In this document: piece by piece, positions 42,456 through 52,951 of the stretch
Layout of the letters: every line of letters begins with the position of its first letter
How positions within the stretch are numbered: position 1 is the first letter of the stretch
Source: Sthenelais limicola
Taxonomy: Eukaryota > Annelida > Polychaeta > Phyllodocida > Sigalionidae
Reading direction: 5' to 3'
Length of the DNA: 64,000 nucleotides
Assembly: GCA_942159475.1 (NCBI GenBank)
Contig: OW804094.1
Coordinates: 18,581,067-18,645,066 of the forward strand
Program-made: the position numbers and the translations under genes
Notes under the pieces: model-generated
Database searches by the model: none
The model's input: only the letters and a program-made list of their open reading frames with translations
Told to the model about the DNA's origin: nothing

Positions 42456-43563
42456 AAAGCCCTGACTTCGCGGACTGTCACAGGTAAGACTTTGGGCACG
42501 TCACTAATTTGAATATAATATGTTACAAGGTCTCCGTGGTTAAGCCGCAAATGAGAAAGTTTCAGGAGATTTATCAGCCTGATTGCAGAATAGAAATCAA
42601 ACGCTGATGACCCATAAATTGGGGGAGGGGAGCATTGGATAGGAATACCAGAGATTGTAGGCACTGGCCTAGCACTATACCAATTCTCGCGGTTCCTGAT
42701 AGGCTGTATAGGGCGCGAATTTAACACCAGGGGCATGTTTGACAAGCCTCAGGCTTCCTGCGCTAAGGCGGGAGCTTCCGGTGCGGCTGAAGTGTATGGT
42801 TACAAACAACAATAACAACAAACATAGCAAACTTTTCAGGGTCAGAAAACATGAAATAAAATAACCATCTGGTTATACACACAACCAGAATGAGGAATCT
42901 GGTCAATCCTTGACAGAATTTTTAATTTGATTATCATTATTTGATTTAGAATCCTGTGATTTTTAGAAGTTTGATCTCTTGTTTTGGTCGATTATGTGCA
43001 GAGAGCGGATGTTATAGTCTCCGCTGGATGACGTAATATTTGAAACACTAGGTGGCGTGACGCTCTAATTAGCCTAACTGGGGTAACGAGAATTATAGCG
43101 ACTGTTGGTATACCCGCGTCAATCCCCCATTTTGTAAGTAGTATAGTAAATCAACGGGCTGAAGTTGTGGTTCTGTTGGGTGCACAGGGAGGGCCACTGT
43201 CTCTGTAAGCCTACCAACGGAAATATGGGTATTATAGCGGAACTCCACTAGAAGAAAAACGGCGGCAAAAAAAATGTTGCTGTTGCCCACTACTTTGTTG
43301 CAATAAACTATCCACACAGAAACAACAGTTCCCAGAGAATGTAGCAACACATCTGACACTCCTCCATTTGCGTTTCATTGCAAACATGAAATGAACTGTG
43401 GTACAACAAATGTGTCTAAACATCTCAAAATAATCCCAACCGGTGATCAATCAATCGATAATGTGTAGTTACCATCTCATCCGCACCATGTTTCAAGCTT
43501 AAACATTACTGCTATTTTTTGACATTGTAAAGATAAATTGATGTGAAGTAGTTACCATCATGT
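42456..43563. other. Unassigned stretch with CTCF-like core
   Basis: No gene recognised. ACACTAGGTGGCGT at 43045-43058 matches the CTCF core apart from its first and last bases. Minus-strand frames at 42386-42745 and 43093-43450 have no recognisable domain. Confidence 0.35.
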
Positions 43564-43798
43564 GGGTCAGATCTTCAGAAAATGTACAATTAGCAGCTCT
43601 ACACATTTAGGGAATTCTCCTAAATTAGGCTGAAAAATGATGAATACCGGGTATATCTGGGTATATTTGGTATCGCATTGATTTAAAGTATCAGTTCTGT
43701 TATGTTAAACTGCATTTTGAAGCTCATTTTTGTCTTAAAAGTGGGCTATTTGAGAGGATTGGAGAAGACGAATTGTACATTTTCTGAAAATCTGACCC
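43564..43798 (+). mobile_element. Family A MITE copy A22, sub-type I
   Basis: Complete ends; flanks ATGT/ATAT; core TTTGGTATCGCATTGATTTA. Confidence 0.93.
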
Positions 43799-45284
43799 AT
43801 ATCAAGATGTACTTTAAGTTTTGAATTAAAAAAGTACTGCTGTTTTGATATCGTACACCGAGCAAACAATAATAGACAAGGATTAAAGTGGGGCCCTGGC
43901 AAAAATACTGAAATATTTCTGACAAGGATAAAAGCGCCCATGGGTGGGTTGGTTCTGGGGAAATTTAAAAAGTTATTGTGATGATTTTAATCTTGGAAAG
44001 TTTCGACGAAGTTTTGTGAAATGTTTCGGAAAATTTCAGATTTCTTCTGAAAATACTTTGGGTTAAAAATGATGGAATTTGGATGGAATTCGACAAATTT
44101 TATAAGGTTTGAAAAATACTGATTTCAGTTTAAATACTGAAGACTTTCATCCCTGAGTAGAAAGATAAAAAAAGTTTATCTTATTTTTACTGGAAGTATG
44201 GCATTGAGAACATTAATGACATTTCTACAAGTACAGGATAAGAGTTTCCCCGCGACTATCCAACACGATGAGAGGAAGAGTCAGAGAGGTCACCGCTAAG
44301 TTGTGTACCTTTATTAAGAATTAAGTGTAGTGAGCCCTAATTGTTGGCCTATTGATCCATGTAATTAACTGTGACAGTAACCATGCCAACAGGCCCCTCC
44401 CCCTCCCGCCCGCCCTCTATATGTTCCCACCAGGAATTAACCCACAGACATCATGTCTCGCACATTCTCGCGGTATCTCGCCTCGCGCGAGATCTCGTGA
44501 AGGACGAGTTAAGGCCGCTTAAGTGGTGGATAATGATAGGGTTGGACGACCACAGGTTTAATACTGACCCTCTCCGGTCCTCCTCTTCTATTATCGCTAC
44601 CCCCCCCCCCCCGCCCATTTCCACCCCCGACCCCCAAAACTTTTGCACTGAGAAAAGACAACTTTTAAATGGTCGTTGGGCTGGCGAAAAATGAAGGTAG
44701 TCCTACGAAGGTCAACTACCGTATTTCCCTATCTATAAGCCCATGCTTAGGCTATATCAATTTCAAATGGTGATAGACCAGGGGTAAAAATCATAGTGAT
44801 TATTTTACATGTTTTTATTCAGGAAATTAGCAACAATATATGACACTCTCACCCCAGGGAATTAATTAATAAATTCAGCGTTCGAAATAAGAACTTGCCC
44901 GGGCCATTTGCATGAGCTGTCATGATTCTTTATATTATATACATCATATTTTCAGCAGAAACCTTTAATTCCCCAGTTTGATTTCCATTGTTTTCAAAAC
45001 ATCATTGACGATATTAGAAAGCCTCAACTGTATTATCGACAACCTGCTTTCATTTCTTCCACATTATTTGTTCATATCAATATCATATCATCTTAAATTA
45101 GAACTAATTGTCTGCATTTTATGCTATATGTCTTGATCCTATGAATCAATATGATACATAGCGTATCGATATATGATACATAGCACCATGACCTAGTAGC
45201 TTTCCCTTAATTAAAGCTGCATTCTCAGCTATTTCGACAGAACCCATCTTACAAAATTCACACATACCATGATTCAGTAGCAAG
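43799..45284. other. Unassigned stretch
   Basis: No gene recognised. 44395-44660 is GC-richer (TCTCGCGGTATCTCGCCTCG, CGCGCGAGATCTCGTG near 44490) with a C-run at 44600-44612. The repeated TCTCGCG words are a known promoter-type element in animals (inference). The rest is AT-rich. Confidence 0.35.
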
Positions 45285-45527
45285 GGGATCAGATTTTCAG
45301 AAAATGTACAATAGCCAGCTTTACACATTTAGGAAATTCTGCTAAATTGGACTGAAAAATTATAAATACTAGGTATATCTGAGTATACATGTATTCGGTA
45401 TTGAGTCGATTCAAAGGATGTGTTTGGTTATGTTTAATTGTGTTTTGACTCTAATTTTTGTATAAAATTAGGGTTATTTGGGAGGGTTTCTAAATATGAA
45501 TTGTGCATTTTCTGGAAATTTCACCCC
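45285..45527 (+). mobile_element. Family A MITE copy A23, sub-type IV
   Basis: Ends GGGATCAGATTTTCAG / CTGGAAATTTCACCC; core AAAGGATGTGTTTGGTTATG. Flanks CAAG/CAAA. Confidence 0.88.
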
Positions 45528-45690
45528 AAAACAGGACAATGATTGGGCCTGGGGACAAATATTAGTACAGCGCGTGTTTGGGTCAGTACAAATGGACATT
45601 ATTATCACCATTATCATATTATCTCCATTATTCCCTTAGTGACTGGCTCACTGGGTGATTTGATACGCTTGTAGACTACAGGGCGTTTAA

Positions 45691-45925
45691 GGGTCAGATT
45701 TTCAGAAAAAGTGCAATTGACAGCTCTACACATTTAGGAAATTCTGCTAAATTAGGCTGAAAAATGATGAATACCGGGTATATTTGAGTATATTTGGTAT
45801 AGCATTGATTCAAAGTATCAGTTCTGTTATGTTAAACTGCATTTTGAAGCTCATTTTTGTCTTAAATGTGGATTATTTGAGAGGATTGGTGAAGGCGAAT
45901 TGTACATTTTCTGAAAATCTGACCC
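45691..45925 (+). mobile_element. Family A MITE copy A24, sub-type I
   Basis: Complete ends, duplication TTAA/TTAA; core TTTGGTATAGCATTGATTCA. Confidence 0.94.
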
Positions 45926-46175
45926 TTAAGAGAAGTTGTTATTCATTGTGGTTTTGTTCAGCCATGCATTGAAGGGCATGAAAACATTTTGTCGATTATG
46001 ATGATATCTCGATGGACGTTGGTCACTATAGGAGAAATTATAGCATTAAATAAACAAGGCTGTGGTCAAGACTGTGGTCAGTAAGGTACAGGGTGACACT
46101 TGGCCAGCACGTCAAATTGACCAGAAGTTTCTCTCCCTATTTCCCCAGGACATACACATCATGGAAACAGAATTA

Positions 46176-46457
46176 AAGGAAATTTATAGAAAACATGCCA
46201 TGTTCGTCGTGGAATATTTATCAATACTCTAATGTCAATATCTGTGTGTTATACAGGTTTCCATGACACAAGTCCCTATCTTTCCCATCATGCATTTGGT
46301 TTTTATAGATCATTTATACAAGCTCTGATATTGGTGAAAACATTTGTGCACTTTTCGATGAAAATGTTACCAAAAATTTGTAGGTCAGATTTCATCAGAA
46401 TCTATCCCAAGATCCACTGTAACAGACATGCGCAGTGGCACATGCAACTCCCCTATT
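46176..46457 (+). mobile_element. Family D copy D5 (left end lost)
   Basis: Begins within the element at TTTATAGAAAACATGCCATG, includes CTATCTTTCCCATCATGCAT, ends GCAGTGGCACATGCAACTCC and CCTATT. Confidence 0.83.
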
Positions 46458-46536
46458 AAAGGAAATATTTTCATATATTCTTTTCAAATTCTGTTGGTCA
46501 CAAGCAGAATGAGGAAAAAGGAAACTGTGGTCAGTC

Positions 46537-46883
46537 AATAGGGGAGTTGCATAGCCGCCATTTTGAATCTTGATTCGCATGGAATTATGGGACTAATGGT
46601 ATAGTCTAAAATCTATAGAAAACATGTCATGTTCAGCATGGTGTATTTATCAATTTTCTAATGTCAAGATCCATGCGTTATACATGTTTCTACTACACAA
46701 GCCTCCATCTTTCCCATCATGCATTTGGTTTTCATAGATGATTTATACAAGCTATGATATTGGTCAACATTCTTGCAATTTTCGATAAAATATTTCCAAA
46801 TATCTGTATGTCAGTTTTCATCAGAATCCGTCCCAACATGCACTGCAGTAGACATGCGCAGTGAGACATGCAACTCCCCTATT
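46537..46883 (+). mobile_element. Family D copy D6, complete
   Basis: AATAGGGGAGTTGCATAGCC at the left with GCCGCCATTTTG (46554-46565); ATGCGCAGTGAGACATGCAA and CTCCCCTATT at the right. About 347 bp; the best reference copy. Confidence 0.88.
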
Positions 46884-47216
46884 AGAGCGATGGCAGTTGG
46901 ACAGGTACACTAGCACCATTACTGTTACACGATAAACAAAGCATAACACACACTGAGTGAAAGTAATTAAAACAAGAATTTGGCTGTGACCAAGGAGAAA
47001 ACGGTATCCCCGACATATTCCACAATAATTCCACGCGGGAAAATGGCTATTATGCGTTGCCTGGACTCTAGTTGTCATGGCGCGTTACTAACGTTGTGAA
47101 AATTAGAAGGCGTCACGAGTATATTATTGCGTCGTCGCCGGCATCGGCATCGATAGGCCTATACGTTCCCTATAAACTTATCTAAGTTCCACCTATATTA
47201 TCTTCCTTATTTGAAT
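46884..47216. other. Unassigned stretch
   Basis: No gene seen; small CpG rise at 47110-47155 (GCGTCGTCGCCGGCATCGGC). Confidence 0.35.
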
Positions 47217-47355
47217 ACAGATGTTGATAAAATTAAATACATAGGGGTAGAAAAGCATGCTCTTTCAGAATTTAAACATATTGGCAATGTACTTCGAACA
47301 GAAACAGCATTTTTTAGCACTTCGCGGGAGCGTAATTTCCCCGCGATGTGCCTGC
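47217..47355 (+). repeat. Direct repeat R, copy 1
   Basis: GGGGTAGAAAAGCATGCTCT, TTGGCAATGTA, GCGGGAGCGTAA and CCGCGATGTG are shared with 47667-47804. Both copies read open in one frame (GVEKHALSEF..), but the differences are spread over all codon positions, so coding is not supported. Confidence 0.8.
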
Positions 47356-47367
47356 CACAACCCAATA

Positions 47368-47552
47368 GGGTCAGGTCGTCAGAAAATGAACAATTGTCTG
47401 CTCTACACATTTAGTAAATCTTGCTAATTTACTCTGAAAAATGACAAATGCTAGCTATATCTGAGTATATTTGGTGTAACATTGATTAAACAAATCTGCC
47501 TGTTTATGTTAAACTGTATTTTGAACCTGGTTTCTTTCTCAAATCTGAGAGG
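47368..47552 (+). mobile_element. Family A MITE copy A25, truncated
   Basis: Left end GGGTCAGGTCGTCAG and core GATTAAACAAATCTGCC (sub-type III-like); the right end is absent after TTTCTCAAATCTGAGAGG. Confidence 0.82.
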
Positions 47553-47666
47553 AATGCTCAGCCCTGCCACAACCCAGAAGATGTAAGCCTACAATCGTCG
47601 GCAAGCTCTTTTATTGTTTACTTATGTAACTGAAAACTTTCTCTCATATCTGCCTCATTTAAAGGC

Positions 47667-47804
47667 TGAACTTAATATAAACACATATTTTGGGGTAGAA
47701 AAGCATGCTCTTTCTGAATTTCAACATCTTGGCAATGTATTTCGAGTAGAAATAGCGTTTTTTTTTATCAATTTGCGGGAGCGTAAAATCACCGCGATGT
47801 GTCG
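47667..47804 (+). repeat. Direct repeat R, copy 2
   Basis: About 80 percent identical by eye to 47217-47355, separated from it by A25 and about 110 bp. Class unknown. Confidence 0.8.
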
Positions 47805-47916
47805 GAAATTCAGGTGGCAATAGACTGAATTGTGCTTGTGTTGTGATTCTATTTATAGACAGCACGCGGACGTTGTTACAGCAGGCATCACGCAGGCAGA
47901 AAAGTGGAACCTATAT

Positions 47917-47974
47917 AAGGTTTCCCAGTACGAGCGCCTTCGGCGCTCATACCGCCTTCGGCGGGGGAAACCTT
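47917..47974. other. Double GC hairpin inside a 10-bp stem
   Basis: Outer arms AAGGTTTCCC / GGGGAAACCTT enclose two perfect hairpins, GAGCGCC-TTC-GGCGCTC (7 bp) and CCGCC-TTC-GGCGG (5 bp), giving a three-way junction. It could be a tiny palindromic transposon, a structured RNA or a cruciform. GC content far exceeds the surroundings. Confidence 0.75.
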
Positions 47975-48041
47975 AAAAAATGTTTTAACAAAGGTAATTA
48001 CGAAATACCAAGTGAATTAGGTGATCGGGATGAGTAATGAG

Positions 48042-48122
48042 AGTTTAATGGCATTTTGCGGTTTGGAGCGAGAGGCTTTTCCCTCAGTTTGAAGGGACAG
48101 CTTCAACTTTGAGCCTAGACTG
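48042..48122 (+). mobile_element. Family C fragment C11
   Basis: Right third only: GCATTTTGCGGTTTGGAGCG to TTGAGCCTAGACTG. Confidence 0.78.
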
Positions 48123-48939
48123 TAAAGTTCCAGATTATAAATTGTCTAAATTTAAATATTTTTCAGTCTACTATACTCTCATTGAAATGTAACAACTGTA
48201 GATGAATTGCATTAAATACAGCTGAATTTCATTCCTTCCAGAAGCAGATATGAAGAAGTACAGTAACACCAACAATAAATGATGAACCAAAATGATGAAA
48301 TGATGATTTTCTGAGCATAAATAAAAAGCTGGGATTGCGGGAAAGGGGGCAAAGGTTAACCTAACAAAGGGGAGGCAAAATGGTTTGGCTCTCTTTCTAA
48401 GCGAGTCAAATTCAATCCTCGTTGAAAGGGAGTCAAAATGACTCCTAAAACGAGTTATTCTGGCGACATGGGCTGGACTCCCTTTTAGAGTCAAAATGAC
48501 TCGTTTCATTTTCTCTGTGTAGAAAATGATAGTGCAGCCTTTGAAGGCAGCTAATCTATTGCAATATAGAGCCAAGCTGCTTTATTCTACAATACACCCT
48601 CATGGTTAGTCTTAATGTAATCTGAGGGGCAAAGCTTATCCTCTTTACTCCAGATATTCACAATGTAACAATCTTATAATTGGTAGAATCGCTTCACATT
48701 GGACAAAGTTTGAGGATTTATGGGCTTGAAAACCTCCCAAAGTTAGAGTAATACCCCCTGAATGTCCATATTTTGGCAATAAAAAAAGTAATTCTAAAGA
48801 ATAAACTATAAAGCGAGACTGCCTATAGACGCTCAAGCCTCTACCACCCGCCCCCTTTTTTTATTATGTACAATTGTATTATGAAATCAAAATCGCAGGC
48901 AAAGCTGAAATGTATGGCTGCGTGGAGTTGAGAGGAATT
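48123..48939. other. Unassigned stretch with paired GAGTCAAAATGACTC palindromes
   Basis: No gene. GGAGTCAAAATGACTCC (48429-48445) and GAGTCAAAATGACTC (48488-48502) flank CGAGTTATTCTGGCGACATG in an overall inverted arrangement from about 48405 to 48525. Probably a small palindromic element with AP-1-like half sites. Confidence 0.45.
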
Positions 48940-49048
48940 AGGGCCTAGTCCACTAAGCCGATTCTCATGCGATTCTCACAGAATGTAGTGCAAAAGAGTC
49001 CTTTGCGGCGCAAAATCGCATGAGAATCGGCTTGGTGGACTAGGCCCT
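48940..49048. mobile_element. Palindromic mini-element H, long copy
   Basis: 109 bp with near-perfect 38-bp inverted arms: AGGGCCTAGTCCACTAAGCC and GATTCTCATGCGATT at the left, complements on the right. A loop of about 35 bp (CTCACAGAATGTAGTGC..) separates the arms. Confidence 0.9.
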
Positions 49049-50075
49049 GTAGTATATTACACTGAGAACGATATCTCCCGTTGTGTAGTGTTGGACCTAT
49101 TCCAACTCTGTCCATTAACCTTTTCACCTCCTTTTATATCCTCTCTACCCTCCATCACTCCCCCACCCATTGGAAATTATCGATTTAAAGTACTCACAAT
49201 GTTTCATTTCCCCAAATATAAAACCACTGTAGTATACATACAGGTTAACTAACGTTTTGGTTGAAGGAGCGTGAATATTCTAAGCGACTGAAACCAACGA
49301 GTTAGTTAACAGATTTACTATACATGCTTTCAATCATGAAAATAAAAACAAATCGAGTCATAAATTTGCATTTTACTGCTAATCTTAGTTTTAAAAAAAC
49401 CAGATTGGTTGCTATGACAACCCCACGTAAATCACTCTAGATACGTTGTTTTCAGAGCAATGCATGTACAATGTATAATAAAATACATAATCATGTTTCA
49501 TGACTCTTTGTATATTATAGCCGTGTGTGCCCCGAACGTATTATGTTAAAATAATAAACTGTATCTTTGATGAATAATATGGTTTCACATAACGTGGGTC
49601 TATATACCTATACCCAAGCATAACTTCAAGGCCAAGAATATGTAATAGCTTTGAGATACTAGCAAATGTAAGATAAATTTGGGGAACATATTGATTGAAG
49701 CACAACAGAAGACGTTTAAGAAGTTACACAGTTAGCATAATGTACCAAAGTATCACTAGAATTTGGAGTGAAAGGACTGATACCACTCCCTTTAATCTAC
49801 CTCAGTTCTCATGGTATTTGGCACCGCGTTCTCTAATCTACCTCCCTGCTTCAGTTTCCCCATCACTTCATTCAACATACACTGATACATATGGATTACA
49901 TATTTATGACCCATGCACAAGAAATCCTTCCTTTCAACAGAAAATGGATTTTTCCAGGTCTATGCCAAATAAAATCTTGGCCAAACATTATAGTTTGAGT
50001 CAAGTGGCTCCATGTTCTCTATAATGTCATCACATGTTGTTGGTACATAAACTCAATGGAAAAAACGTTAAAGGC
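49049..50075. other. Unassigned stretch
   Basis: No gene recognised. A 109-codon plus-strand frame at 49695-50024 has no domain or splice context I can support. Confidence 0.35.
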
Positions 50076-50255
50076 CAGTCTAGGCCCAAAGATGAGAGTC
50101 CCTTCAAACGGAGGGAAAGCCTCGAGTCCCTTCAAACGGAGGGAAAGCCTCTTATAATTCCATTAAAACCGCCGCAAAGTAGGCGAAGTAGCGGAGTAGG
50201 CGTCCAATCACTGACATACCATTCTTATCTGATCTGAGGGTTTGGGCCTGGACTG
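50076..50255 (-). mobile_element. Family C copy C12 with internal 28-bp tandem
   Basis: CAGTCTAGGCCCAAAG to TTTGGGCCTGGACTG. The unit GAGTCCCTTCAAACGGAGGG plus AAAGCCTC occurs twice (50096-50123, 50124-50151) and about 60 bp of the centre is deleted. Confidence 0.87.
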
Positions 50256-50657
50256 TATAGTGTTCAGCCATAAGCTTCTCTATAATGTAATAGTGATATA
50301 GTATTTTTTTTAAAAAACTTTTATTGACAAAATTTCACATTCGTGATACGTTTCAATTGCCAAGTGAAAACCTACTATTAATCTTATCATTATAGAAATT
50401 ATACACCGAAATTATAATAGCTAATTACTTTAATTATAATTATTGACGCAAACAGACAATTTGTAATAATGTATAGCAGAGTTTCACCTTGAGAATTTAA
50501 CATATATGTATATACCGAGCCCATCTATATAGATACCGAGCCTATCTATTCATAGTATGAATTGGATGCTTGTAATTGAATTGCTAGCAAGTGCAACATG
50601 CGCATGCTTGTATGTAAATATTGTATCCTTGTATAATCTCAGTATTTATCTTCTTAT
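50256..50657. other. Unassigned AT-rich stretch
   Basis: A T-run followed by TAAAAAACTTTTATTGAC (about 50302-50330) could be a minus-strand poly-A tail. No gene. Confidence 0.35.
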
Positions 50658-50892
50658 GGGTCAGATTTTAACAAAATGTACAATTCACCTTCACCAATCC
50701 TCTCAAATATCCTATATTTAAGACAAAAATTAGCTTCAAGATGCAGTTTAACATAACAGAACTGATACTTTAAATCCATGTGATACCAAATATACTCAGA
50801 TATACTCGGTATTTATCATTTTTTAGCCTAATTTAGCAAAATTTCCTAAATGTATACAGCTGCCAATTGTACAGTTTCACAGAATCTGACCC
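50658..50892 (-). mobile_element. Family A MITE copy A26, sub-type I
   Basis: Ends GGGTCAGATTTTAAC / CACAGAATCTGACCC, duplication TTAT/TTAT; core CTTTAAATCCATGTGATACC. Confidence 0.93.
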
Positions 50893-51020
50893 TTATATGA
50901 AGCAACAAAAAGAAATGTATGTTTGTATATAAACAGGGACAAGTGGGGAAAAAGAATGCCATTAAACCTCTAGAAATCGTTCACCTCCTGATGAAAACAA
51001 CAGCCATGACTTGCTCGGTG

Positions 51021-51080
51021 CAGTCTAGGCTCAGTACGTCAGTGATTGGACGCCTACTGCACTAATGGCTTTCCTGGCCC
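51021..51080 (+). mobile_element. Family C fragment C13
   Basis: CAGTCTAGGCTCAGTACGTC to CTTTCCTGGCCCTGG; it stops at the GC-rich segment that follows. Confidence 0.72.
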
Positions 51081-51084
51081 TGGA

Positions 51085-51310
51085 GTAGGAGGGTAGGGAG
51101 GAGAGGGAACCAGGCTGAGACGCTGAGTGACAGTAGAGCGAGCAGGGGACCAGGCAGGAGCGGGCGGGCGGGCGGGAGCGGGGACCAGCAGGGACGCGCT
51201 CCTGCTTAGCAACGGTAACCAAGGTAGCCTGGAGGGAGACGTGCGTACACGAGTGCGTGTGTGCGTACACATGCGTGCATTCCGGTACAGACATCCATCT
51301 CTTTGTTACA
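51085..51310. promoter_or_regulatory. GC-rich candidate promoter with Sp1-type boxes
   Basis: GAGCGGGCGGGCGGGCGGGA is a cluster of GC boxes, followed by CGCGCTCCTGCTTAGCAACG with an RFX half-site (AGCAAC) and alternating CGTGCGTACACGAGTGCGTG. High GC for this window. Open frames on both strands give no recognised domain. Confidence 0.35.
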
Positions 51311-51518
51311 CCACAAGGTGTCACTAGGTGTCCCCATGTTTTGTACCGAAAAATAACACAAAAAACTTTCAGAATTATTTATTATATTCACGATGCTGAG
51401 AAATAATTAAATATTATATTTATCTTATATTATCATTTTTTTTGTTTAATATTTGACTTAATGGGTATTATGTTGCTTCTGTTGTATTGATTTATTACTT
51501 TTGTTCGGACTGAGACTA

Positions 51519-51646
51519 AACGATCTAGGCTCAAAGATGAGAGAGTCCCTCTCGCCTCAAAACTGCAAATTCTCATTATAATTTCATTAATACCGCAAAA
51601 TATTATTAAGATCCTATTAGGACGCCTAGTTCTAGGCCAGGAAAAC
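51519..51646 (-). mobile_element. Family C copy C14 (partial)
   Basis: GATCTAGGCTCAAAGATGAG to CTAGGCCAGGAAAACG, lacking the AAACGGAGGGAAAG part and the right end. Confidence 0.78.
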
Positions 51647-51770
51647 GTCTTGTAGTTTTCATATACTAATAAATCTTGTACAGTTGTGTCCGTGGCTTGA
51701 CTTAAGGAAAAACGCGGTCAAGATAAGAACCAATAATCAATCAATCAATAATCAATCAATCAATCAAGGG
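51647..51770 (+). repeat. Possible LINE/SINE 3' end with (CAAT)n tail
   Basis: GTGTCCGTGGCTTGACTTAA and CGGTCAAGATAAGAACC lead into AATCAATCAATC repeats. A tetranucleotide tail of this kind is typical for RTE/CR1-like ends (inference). No coding remnant. Confidence 0.35.
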
Positions 51771-52600
51771 ACGTATACTCCAAACACTCCAAACGCCTAT
51801 ATGAAAACCAACAACATATTTGAGAACTCATATATGTAATTTTCTGTCTCATTGAGCTTTGATTTAATGTCCATTCGACGTTTAAGATCATATCTATTGG
51901 GTTAAGGTTCAGTTCCATATTAATATAAAAAGAAAAATGCCTTCGTGGGGTTATATTGATTTGGACATATATATCTTGCAAATAGTATTAATCCTAATGC
52001 CAGCAGAATTATTCACTAAAATTTGTTTATTTTTAGTTTTTAATCAGTAGTATATAATTTTAGAATGTTTTAGGATTTCTAGTACTCAAAAGAAGCTGAC
52101 ATTTACATGTACTACTTGAAGTGAAGTATACTACTCCATGCAGCATCTAAATAACAATGATTATATGAATACTATAGCCATTATACTACATATATATGGC
52201 CATTATAATGAAGTTAACATTGGGCTTTGAATGAAATAATAATAATAAAAAAGTATCTTACCGCACAATTTGATTTAAAGCAATAAGTAAAATGTCACTA
52301 ACATCAATATTTTGAGCTTAATGTGAGAGAATTCTTAATGAATAATTGAAATGTTGCAATTAGAATGACACGTATACACACCTTTCTCAATAATTTAAAT
52401 TATTTCTCTTGAATGAGGAATCCACACATCTCTATTTAAAGCGAGATCTGTTCTTTTTTCTCAACAGTGACAACCCCATGGCCCCAACCCCAACATTTTC
52501 TCCAAATTTCATGATTTAAAAATCAAGAACAGCTATAAAATGCGGGCGTAATTTTGTCTGACCACAGCATTTTTTGGTCATGAATAATTCATGTTATATT
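51771..52600. other. Unassigned AT-rich stretch
   Basis: No gene or named repeat found. Confidence 0.4.
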
Positions 52601-52604
52601 GCAG

Positions 52605-52951
52605 AGCCGAGTGGAGAGAGAGGGGCATGGTGTCACCGGGAGTGAAGATCTGGATCGCAGTGGTCGCTTGAGCGGGGGGATGATTGCTCCTCCTCCTGCT
52701 CCTCCCCGGACCAGCAGGACCTCTACAACTTCCTCCTCCAGGAGCAATCGGCCCAGGAGGAAAAGGAAGAGGAGGAGAGGGAGAGATATCGTTTATAGCA
52801 AATCGCGACCATCCGTTCCCACGGGGGGAGACCGGGCGGAGGAGGTCACAGCTCACCGGAGCTCCTCGAGTACAGCCCGTCAAATGCTCCCCCGCTCGGC
52901 CGTTCCCCGAGGGCACGGGCGGTCTTTCCTTCCGCCCCGAGCAACTAAGAG
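52605..52951 (+). CDS. Candidate internal exon, GC-rich, unrecognised
   Basis: A good 3' splice site (TTATATTGCAG) opens a GC-rich block ending near AGAG-GTACAG, a possible donor. One frame is open throughout (SRVEREGHGVTGSEDLDRSG then Ser/Pro/Arg-rich, with RPRRKRKRRRGR basic patch). Another frame looks protein-like in part (DQQDLYNFLLQEQSAQEEKE, then acidic coiled-coil-like) but has three stops. Which frame is used, if any, is undecided. Could be a real exon, a pseudogene fragment, or purine-rich noise. Confidence 0.3.

Noticed and set aside
45691..45925. piggyBac-type origin for family A, based on TTAA flanks of A24
   Set aside because: Other copies have unrelated 4-bp duplications, so TTAA is one of many targets.
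50985..51003. CTGATGA word as a third hammerhead core
   Set aside because: No stem and no following GAAAC at the right distance.
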